A stretch of DNA of 43,112 nt, taken from assembly GCA_964605095.1 (NCBI GenBank), contig CAZSBS010000003.1, positions 1-43,112 of the forward strand, in the 5' to 3' direction. The notes under the pieces were generated by a model. That model ran no database searches and had not been told where the DNA came from. It saw only the letters and a list, made by a program, of their open reading frames with translations. Source of the stretch: JAUWQU01 sp964605095. Its GTDB lineage: Bacteria > Planctomycetota > Phycisphaerae > SM23-33. Both the position numbers and the translations under genes were made by a program. Position 1 is the stretch's first letter. Each line of letters opens with the position of its first letter. Below, piece after piece: positions 25,847 through 31,408 of this stretch.

Positions 25847-26953
25847 TCACTTGTTTACTGGCTGTGAAGCCGCAGCCGGGGCCTTGTCCGCGGGCGTTTT
25901 CTGCTCGGCTAGTTTTCGGCAGACCTCGAGGCCCAGTCGTCGCCCGGCCAGTTGGAGGGCTGTTTTGCCGGCGGTGTTCTCGGCAAGGTCAACCGCCCGT
26001 GTGGTGTGCCTGTCGGCCAGGACTATGGCGCCGGTCTTTCGGCTGATGACGTTGATTTCCGCGCGGGCCGTGCAGGTTACCAGGTCGCCCGTGCGGATGG
26101 CGAACTCGCTGAACGCCTCGCCGACTATGACGTAGTCGGCATCGGCCAGCGCCACCGGCCAGGGCCTTTTGTCGCTTTTGCCCTTCATCATGTCCCTGGC
26201 CCAGTCGGCCAGGTCGTTTAGTCCGGAGTCGACGACGTTGAACTTGCACTTAATGAGCGTGCGTTTGATCTCGGTTTCAACGGCGGGGTCCACCACGGCC
26301 CGTGGCACGGCGCGCTCGATATGGTGCTCCGGCACGATCACCGCAACGGTCGGCCTGGGCGTCTTGCCCAGGGCCTTGAGGATAGGCGCGATCTGGTCGG
26401 CAAGCTCGATGCCCTTGGGCAGCAGGCCGGCGGCGTGCTTGTCTATCAGGCCCGCCACATCCTCGGACAACAGCGTCAGCGTGTCAGAAAGCGGCTTGCT
26501 CAGTTCGACCGTGCGGATGGTGCCCTTGACCAGCCCGGTCTCCACGCCGACGACCTTGGTGACGATCATGAGCTTCTTGTCCATCACGAACGCCTTGCCC
26601 ATGACCATTAGTTTGGCGCCAAGCAGTTTGCCCACCTTGGCGGCCTGGCCCTGGTCGACCAGCCCCACAAGTTTGAGCTTCTGCTCCTGGAGTATCTTGC
26701 TTATGCCGGAGCGTTCGACGAGTTGGAAGGAGTCCTCCACGCTCAGCCTGGCCGTCAGGACGTCGGCCATCTGCGTGCCCATGTCAGTGTTGCCGGGCGC
26801 GGATGCCTCGTAATCCAGCACAGCCACCGTAACGCCCTGAACGGGCTGGGTGGCGGGGTCAGGGCCGCCGGATGCCTCGGCCGCCCGGGCAGGCAGGCAC
26901 GTGCCGGCTGCCAGGATTGCGGCGATGAAAGTCATAATGGTTTTCATGTTCAT
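25847..26953 (-). CDS. Secreted CsgG-like protein
   Basis: 368 residues. MNMKTIMTFIAAILAAGTCL then PARAAE is a signal peptide. The region about 38-175 is a CsgG-like domain: GVTVAVLDYEASAPGNTDMG, RLSVEDSFQLVERSGISKIL, GKLLGAKLMVMGKAFVMDKK. A second alpha/beta half (about 195-345, PTVAVIVPEHHIERAVPRAV, ADYVIVGEAFSEFAIRTGD) looks like a repeat of the same fold. GGAG lies 10 bases before the first ATG. It starts one base after the stop of the upstream unknown gene, a tight operon link. A bare signal peptide without a clear lipobox suggests a periplasmic form rather than a pore lipoprotein like CsgG itself. Confidence 0.78.
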   Translation of the reverse strand: MNMKTIMTFIAAILAAGTCLPARAAEASGGPDPATQPVQGVTVAVLDYEASAPGNTDMGTQMADVLTARLSVEDSFQLVERSGISKILQEQKLKLVGLVDQGQAAKVGKLLGAKLMVMGKAFVMDKKLMIVTKVVGVETGLVKGTIRTVELSKPLSDTLTLLSEDVAGLIDKHAAGLLPKGIELADQIAPILKALGKTPRPTVAVIVPEHHIERAVPRAVVDPAVETEIKRTLIKCKFNVVDSGLNDLADWARDMMKGKSDKRPWPVALADADYVIVGEAFSEFAIRTGDLVTCTARAEINVISRKTGAIVLADRHTTRAVDLAENTAGKTALQLAGRRLGLEVCRKLAEQKTPADKAPAAASQPVNK

Positions 26954-26954
26954 G

Positions 26955-28004
26955 TTATCTGTGCTCCTTCGGTCGTGGGAACCGTTTGAGGATCCACATC
27001 ATTATCTCGCTGAGCATACATCGCCCGACGGGGTCGGTGTAGCAGTCTGTCAACTGCGGCATTGTCACGGCCAGGACGACGCCCTTGTCGAGCGGTCGCG
27101 CCACGGCCAGGGTATATCGGGCGGCGGGGCATCCCCCCGTGGCCTCGCCACGTGTTTCGAACCAGACAAGCACCTCGGCGTTAGGGTCCGCCGCAAGGGC
27201 GCAGGCTAACGTCGGCCTGGCAAAGTCCGACTCCCTGACCGTCGAGGCAAGCCCTTCCGCTAGGCGGACCTCGGCGGCCCTCGGCGCGGGCAGTTCGGTT
27301 CGCCTCACGCCCAGCGTCTCCCACCCGGCGGGGGGGTTTAGGACGACAAGCGCCATGCCCTGGCGAACCCGGCCCGCCATTGCCGCGCAGGCGGCGGCGA
27401 GCATATTCGCGTCGTCGAACCCGGCCATGATCACGATCCCGCCGCGAAAGAAGTCGTTCTCCAGTTGCGGCCTGAGGTCCGTGAACGCCACTTCCTGCGC
27501 TTTCATCGCGGCCTGCACAAGGCCGTGGGGGTCCATAAGGCCCAGCCCGCGATTAGCCAGGGTTGCCCGGACATCTCGAAGCATCATGGCGGGCAAAATG
27601 TCAACTCGACGCGAAGCCTCCCGGCCCGCACTGAGGACCGACAACGCCGCCTCGGTGCGCACCAGCACGTCAGGCAGCGTAACGCTCGCCTGACCGCGCC
27701 CCAAGGCATCCAGCCGGGCCAAGCCTCGTCCGAGGACCACCTTGCCGCATCGCAGTTCCCACGCCGCCTCGCCGCCGGGCGCGGCCGATATTGCCGCCAG
27801 CAGTTGGCTGCCTCCCAGGCACGCCTTGGCCGGCTGGGGCTCCGCCTGTGCGGCGACCAGGTCCACCGGGACTATCGAGACTATCTCCGCCCGTGCCGGC
27901 CGGCTGACGGGCCTCGATTGCCCACCCGCAATCGGGCAAATAAGACAAATCCCGCCCACCATCCTCATCGCCGCCATCACGTTCCACTTTCTACCCCCGA
28001 ACAT
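26955..28004 (-). CDS. Unrecognised secreted protein in the sigma/CsgG cluster
   Basis: 349 residues; I do not recognise a family. AAGGAG 8 bases before the ATG at 28004 supports the start. The N-terminus (MFGGRKWNVMAAMRMVGGIC) followed by LICPIAGG suggests export. The N-terminal half is beta-rich with conserved-looking GGEAAWELRCGKVVLGRGLA. The C-terminal half is alpha/beta (GGIVIMAGFDDANMLAAACA, MALVVLNPPAGWETLG) and ends YTDPVGRCMLSEIMMWILKR. This is reminiscent of glutamine-amidotransferase-like sensing folds, but no catalytic Cys-His pair is clear. It lies between the anti-sigma gene (45-base gap) and the first CsgG-like gene (1 base). Confidence 0.6.
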   Translation of the reverse strand: MFGGRKWNVMAAMRMVGGICLICPIAGGQSRPVSRPARAEIVSIVPVDLVAAQAEPQPAKACLGGSQLLAAISAAPGGEAAWELRCGKVVLGRGLARLDALGRGQASVTLPDVLVRTEAALSVLSAGREASRRVDILPAMMLRDVRATLANRGLGLMDPHGLVQAAMKAQEVAFTDLRPQLENDFFRGGIVIMAGFDDANMLAAACAAMAGRVRQGMALVVLNPPAGWETLGVRRTELPAPRAAEVRLAEGLASTVRESDFARPTLACALAADPNAEVLVWFETRGEATGGCPAARYTLAVARPLDKGVVLAVTMPQLTDCYTDPVGRCMLSEIMMWILKRFPRPKEHR

Positions 28005-28048
28005 TGCATTAGCTCCTTTTCCAACCCGCCGGCACGTGGCTTCATGGA

Positions 28049-28966
28049 TCAGCTCACGCCCGCGTTTAGAGGAAGGGCCTGGATGATTACCCGCAGGTCC
28101 TTGCCGGCGACCCTGAGCCAGCCGATCTCCTCGGCGCCGTTGCCCACCCGCACTTTCCCGCTGATGCCAACCGAATTCTCGCCGCCATGGCCGACGGTCA
28201 GGGCAACGTTGGTGTGGCTACCGGACGAGTCCACCTCCATGTTCAGCGGCATGCCCCAAAGCCTGCCGACATCCGCCAGGGACAGCCTGCCTATCGCCTG
28301 CCGGGGCAGCAGAAGGTTGCTCCTTTCCACCACCTTGCCGTCGGCGGAAACGAGGATAAGCCGAACCACGATCGGCCGGTCCGCCTCGGTCGGCTTGGGG
28401 CCGTTGACATATCCGAACTCGCCGCTTTGGCCGCTCAGGAGGATCCACGGGCGGGAGGCCTCAGCCCCGTCGGCAACCTCAGCCCAGATGTTTCGCAGGC
28501 GCTGCATCTCGGCGGGCTGCAATTGGCTTGCGGGGATCGGATCGGTCCCATTGACACCGGCTAACATCTGCCGGCGCAGGAGCACGTTGGTCTGGTGGAC
28601 ATCCACCGCCAGGAAAATGGACGCCGCCACGACCGCCGCGCCAGCCAGCCGCCAGAATGCCCTTCTCCCGAGCGGCAACACCAATCGCCGCCGGATCGCG
28701 GGGCTGGCGGCGTCAGCATGTTCCCCGCCGGTTCGGGACCCGGCAAGGGCTGTCGGCAGGTTGATTGGCAGCGACCGGTCGTCCACGGGGTACCCGTAGG
28801 CTGCCCTGGCCAACTCCCGCGTCTGGATCATCTCGCCCAGCAGGCCGCGAAGATGCTCATCCCGGGCGATCCGCTTGAGCAGGGCCACTCGTTCCGCGTC
28901 GTCGCACCGGCCGCACAAGAGAGCGTGAATCGAGCGTTCCGTATCGAGTTGTTCCTGTTCAGTCAT
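28049..28966 (-). CDS. Zinc-binding (ZAS-type) anti-sigma factor, membrane anchored
   Basis: 305 residues. The cytoplasmic N-terminus contains HALLCGRC (His14, Cys18, Cys21), the H-x3-C-x2-C motif of zinc-associated anti-sigma domains. One transmembrane helix (about 105-124, AFWRLAGAAVVAASIFLAVD) places the rest outside the inner membrane. That part carries MLAGVNGTDPIPASQLQPAE and a beta-rich domain with VVRLILVSADGKVVER. Its ATG overlaps the stop of the ECF sigma gene in an ATGA, so the pair is translationally coupled, as usual for sigma and its antagonist. The outer domain probably senses the signal; its ligand is unknown. Confidence 0.8.
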   Translation of the reverse strand: MTEQEQLDTERSIHALLCGRCDDAERVALLKRIARDEHLRGLLGEMIQTRELARAAYGYPVDDRSLPINLPTALAGSRTGGEHADAASPAIRRRLVLPLGRRAFWRLAGAAVVAASIFLAVDVHQTNVLLRRQMLAGVNGTDPIPASQLQPAEMQRLRNIWAEVADGAEASRPWILLSGQSGEFGYVNGPKPTEADRPIVVRLILVSADGKVVERSNLLLPRQAIGRLSLADVGRLWGMPLNMEVDSSGSHTNVALTVGHGGENSVGISGKVRVGNGAEEIGWLRVAGKDLRVIIQALPLNAGVS

Positions 28967-29475
28967 GATATGCCTTCCGGAAAGTCCCGCTGCATGATGG
29001 TCCGCAGTTGCTTGCGGGCCTCATGCACGCGTGAGCCGACGGTGCCAACCGGCACCTTCAAGACCCCGGCCGCCTCTTCGTAGGTGTACCCGTCCACCAC
29101 TGTCGCCACGAAGGCCGACCGCAGCGCTACCGGCAACTCTTCTATGGCCTGCCGCAGGTGTTGCATCGGCTCGTCCATGTCGTGCCGCCTCCCTGTCGAA
29201 TTGCCGTCCACCAGCATCAGGGCCCATTCGTCAATAGCCTGCGACGGCCCCGATAACCGCTTCCGCCGCCAGTCGGTAACACAATTGACAAGAATCCGAT
29301 GCAGCCACGTTGTCGGCAGCGACCGGCCGTTAAAGGCGCCCCAACTGCCCAGCGCCTTTAGAAATGCCTGCTGGGTCAGGTCCGACGCGTCGTCGTGGCT
29401 TCCCGTCATCCTCAATGCTGTCCGAAACAGCCTGGGATACCACGCGCTGATCTGTTCATCTGTCGGCCTTGTCAC
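28963..29475 (-). CDS. ECF-type RNA polymerase sigma factor
   Basis: 170 residues from a GTG at 29475 (VTRPTDEQISAWYPRLFRTA); a TTG at 29550 would add 25 residues including two Cys pairs and cannot be ruled out. Region 2 shows ASDLTQQAFLKALGSW and LPTTWLHRILVNCVTDWRRK, and region 4 shows LPVALRSAFVATVVDGYTYE, then AAGVLKVPVGTVGSRVHEAR with the recognition helix. No extra domain is present. It directs core polymerase to a specific promoter set. The coupled anti-sigma gene and the four genes after it suggest that this sigma controls the envelope cluster, though no matching promoter was proven. Confidence 0.88.
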   Translation of the reverse strand: MTRPTDEQISAWYPRLFRTALRMTGSHDDASDLTQQAFLKALGSWGAFNGRSLPTTWLHRILVNCVTDWRRKRLSGPSQAIDEWALMLVDGNSTGRRHDMDEPMQHLRQAIEELPVALRSAFVATVVDGYTYEEAAGVLKVPVGTVGSRVHEARKQLRTIMQRDFPEGIS

Positions 29476-29550
29476 TGCCGCGTCGGCTCCCAGTCTTTTA
29501 CATGATCCCCGAATCGCCGTCCCACACCCGCTACATATGAGACGGTCCAA

Positions 29551-29867
29551 GGTACTTATAATTCGGTCAGGGGGCCATTTTATTTATCGTCCCCCTGGGG
29601 GCCTGCGAATTCTGGCCGCTGACTGCCGGAGCGACTATGACTACAGCCCCTATCTCATAAGCTCAATCGAGGTCAGAGTGGCAACTCGCCACTTCCACTA
29701 GACGATCTATCAGACCCTTTCAAGGAGCGCCCCTAATTGTCGCTTGACAACGGTGGCTGGTTCGGGACCGGGGGAAGGCCACGAGGAGATGCGAACCGAT
29801 CGCCATTCTGCGGTGATTCTGCCGCAGATTAGTGTTCGGAATCTCGGGCATTTATGTCGGCCCACCC
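29551..29867. other. Spacer upstream of the sigma gene, no gene seen
   Basis: No supportable gene. It holds a small hairpin AGTGGC/GCCACT at 29677-29693 and, on the minus strand, a TATAAG box near 29560 that could be the -10 of the sigma operon without a clear -35. An apparent ORF here runs into the tRNA and is an artefact. Confidence 0.45.
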
Positions 29868-29900
29868 CAAAACCCCTGTTTTACATTTTAAGGGGTTTTG
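29868..29900 (-). terminator. Terminator-like hairpin after tRNA-Val
   Basis: CAAAACCCC (29868-29876) and GGGGTTTTG (29892-29900) form a perfect 9-base stem with a 15-base loop, starting 10 bases past the tRNA 3' end on the minus strand. The only T run is inside the stem, so termination may be partial. Confidence 0.55.
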
Positions 29901-29909
29901 TGATGTTGA

Positions 29910-29983
29910 TGGGCGTTGCTGGGCTCGAACCAGCGACCTCCTCCTTGTAAGGGAGGCGCTCTAGCCAACTGAGCTAAACGCCC
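29910..29983 (-). tRNA. tRNA-Val (anticodon UAC)
   Basis: A 74-base cloverleaf on the minus strand. The acceptor GGGCGTT pairs with AACGCCC, the D arm is GCTC/GAGC, and the anticodon stem CCTCC/GGAGG surrounds the loop CTTACAA with anticodon TAC. The T arm is GCTGG/CCAGC with TTCGAGC, and the discriminator is A. CCA is not encoded. It reads GUA and, by wobble, other valine codons. Confidence 0.95.
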
Positions 29984-30045
29984 GCGAACGGGGCAGTATA
30001 ACGGCAATGTCCCGGACCTGCAAGATTGCCGCCGTTTTGTTTTTC

Positions 30046-30086
30046 CCGGCTACCCCCTCGGCTTCGCTCGGGGTAAACCGGCTACC
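30046..30086. repeat. Short hairpin flanked by a 9-base direct repeat
   Basis: CCGGCTACC occurs at 30046-30054 and again at 30078-30086. Between and overlapping them TACCCC (30051-30056) pairs with GGGGTA (30070-30075). The core resembles a GC-rich intergenic palindrome common in many draft genomes. It lies 5' of the tRNA gene. Mobility is speculative. Confidence 0.5.
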
Positions 30087-30115
30087 TACCAAATCCATTC
30101 CATGCGTTTTCTCCA

Positions 30116-30148
30116 CACATTTTCCCCACATTTTCCCCAGACATTCCC
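30116..30148 (+). promoter_or_regulatory. 11-base phased repeats before the nrdR promoter
   Basis: CACATTTTCCC occurs at 30116-30126 and 30127-30137, followed by the variant CAGACATTCCC at 30138-30148. The 11-base spacing puts the copies on nearly the same face of the helix, ending 11 bases before the -35 box. It may be a regulator-binding or UP-like region. Confidence 0.45.
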
Positions 30149-30159
30149 CCCGGATTTCC

Positions 30160-30188
30160 TTGACACCCAGGATAGAGCCGCCTACACT
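30160..30188 (+). promoter_or_regulatory. Sigma70-type promoter of nrdR
   Basis: A perfect TTGACA (30160-30165) is separated by 17 bases from TACACT (30183-30188), a 4/6 match with the key first, second and last bases. It lies 50 bases before the nrdR start and probably drives nrdR and the ATP-cone gene. Confidence 0.65.
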
Positions 30189-30238
30189 ACAGGTTGTGCC
30201 ATACATAGAAGCGGCTCCCTCTATAGGGGTGCATTGCG

Positions 30239-30748
30239 ATGCAGTGTCCCTTCTGCGGACAGGATAAGGACCGGGTAATCGACTCGCGCAGCAGCGACGG
30301 AGGGCGGGTGGTCCGCCGCCGCCGCCAGTGCGAAGCGTGCAGCCGGCGTTTTACCACGTACGAGCGTGTCGAGGAGACAGTGCGCCTGACGGTTCTCAAG
30401 AAGGACGGCTCGCGTCAGCCATACGACCGCCAGAAGGTGATCCAGGGCTTGGGGCAAGCCTGCTACAAACGCCCGGTCACGGATGCGCAGATTCGCGGGA
30501 TCGTGGAGGCGACGGAAGAGGACATTTTCCGCCAGTTCGAGAAGGATGTTCCGTCGGACTTCATCGGCGACACGGTTGGCCGGCACTTAGAGAGCATTGA
30601 CAAAATTGCTTACATTCGATTCGCCAGCGTATACCGCCAGTTCGCGGATGTCGGCGAATTGATCGAAGAAGCCAAGGGCGTCAAGGAGATGCCCGCGTGC
30701 GGCCCGGAACAGAAGGACCTGTTCGAGGACAACGAGAAGCCTGGATAG
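30239..30748 (+). CDS. nrdR: Transcriptional repressor NrdR
   Basis: 169 residues. NrdR senses dATP/ATP and represses ribonucleotide reductase genes. The zinc ribbon is at the start (CPFCG, Cys3 and Cys6, then CEACSRRFTTYERVE, with the Arg-rich VVRRRRQ stretch that binds DNA). The ATP-cone follows (about 49-139): LTVLKKDGSRQPYDRQKVIQ, YIRFASVYRQFADVGELIEE. Length and order are standard (about 150-170). AGGGGTG lies about 7 bases upstream. No ribonucleotide reductase gene is in the window. It is followed by a second ATP-cone-like gene 101 bases downstream. Confidence 0.96.
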   Translation: MQCPFCGQDKDRVIDSRSSDGGRVVRRRRQCEACSRRFTTYERVEETVRLTVLKKDGSRQPYDRQKVIQGLGQACYKRPVTDAQIRGIVEATEEDIFRQFEKDVPSDFIGDTVGRHLESIDKIAYIRFASVYRQFADVGELIEEAKGVKEMPACGPEQKDLFEDNEKPG

Positions 30749-30778
30749 CGAGCCGGAACAAGTGAGCATTTTCCGGTG

Positions 30779-30817
30779 TCAAAATTCGAAATCGAAAGCA
30801 CGAAATTCGAATTTTGA
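30779..30817. repeat. Inverted repeat built of heptamers, AAATTCG type
   Basis: TCAAAATTCGAA (30779-30790) is the exact reverse complement of TTCGAATTTTGA (30806-30817), with a 15-base loop. The whole tract also reads as heptamers: AAATTCG, AAATCGA, AAGCACG, AAATTCG, AATTTTG. It lies between nrdR and the ATP-cone gene and could attenuate the downstream gene. Confidence 0.82.
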
Positions 30818-30849
30818 TTGCCCAGGCTACAGGACAAGGAAGGTGCTGC

Positions 30850-31401
30850 GTGGACGGATCAAGGAAGATCCGAGTCATTAAGGGCGACTCGACGGAGGAG
30901 CCCTTCGATGCCCGCAAGCTGGCCGCGTCCATGTTCCGCGCGATGGAGGGCAGGCGGGGGCGCCTGTACGACGCGGTTCAACTTTCAATCGCCATCGGCA
31001 TTTACCTCAAGCGAAGCTCCTTGCTGACCGTTACCTCCGATGCCCTGAGCGAGTTTGCGGTCAAGGTGCTCCGGCGATGCCGGCTGAGCGAGGCCGCCTC
31101 AGCCATGGAAGACTTCCGCCAGCGGCGCCGTATCCGCCGCACGCGGCTTGCCGTGCGGCACGAGGGCGGCAAGGTGACCATGTGGGACAAGGGTTGGCTC
31201 AGTTCGTGGGCCCAGAGCAGTTGGCTGCTGTCCAGGACCACGAGCCGCATCCTGGCTGGGCAGGTCGAGCGGGAGTTGCTGGACAGCGAGGCCATTGTCG
31301 TTTCCCGGCTGGAGGTTCTGGACATGCTCAACCGCCGCGTGGCAGAATACGGCCTGGCCGACGCCGTGCCGGTGCGTCAGCCGGCAACCACCGCGAGGTA
31401 A
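30850..31401 (+). CDS. ATP-cone-like protein, possible nucleotide-sensing partner of NrdR
   Basis: 183 residues from a GTG at 30850, preceded by AAGGAAGG about 5 bases upstream. The N-terminal part (about 5-95) resembles an ATP-cone: KIRVIKGDSTEEPFDARKLA, then SMFRAMEG, and AIGIYLKRSSLLTVTSDALS, with a basic C-terminal helix EDFRQRRRIRRTRL. No zinc ribbon is present. The C-terminal half contains a Trp-rich segment (MWDKGWLSSWAQSSWLLSRT) that I do not recognise. ATP-cones bind ATP/dATP in NrdR and ribonucleotide reductases; a stand-alone copy in the nrdR operon is unusual. An accessory role in dNTP sensing is inferred from the position. Confidence 0.65.
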   Translation: MDGSRKIRVIKGDSTEEPFDARKLAASMFRAMEGRRGRLYDAVQLSIAIGIYLKRSSLLTVTSDALSEFAVKVLRRCRLSEAASAMEDFRQRRRIRRTRLAVRHEGGKVTMWDKGWLSSWAQSSWLLSRTTSRILAGQVERELLDSEAIVVSRLEVLDMLNRRVAEYGLADAVPVRQPATTAR

Positions 31402-31408
31402 TGAGCTG

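Noticed and set aside
29744..29950. Plus-strand ORF ending GVAGLEPATSSL
   Set aside because: Its end is the antisense translation of tRNA-Val. This peptide is a well-known false gene produced by tRNA sequence, and the rest has no protein-like pattern.
30116..30148. DnaA boxes or replication origin near nrdR
   Set aside because: TTTTCCCCACA-like words resemble but do not match the 9-base DnaA box, and no dnaA, dnaN or gyrB gene is near.
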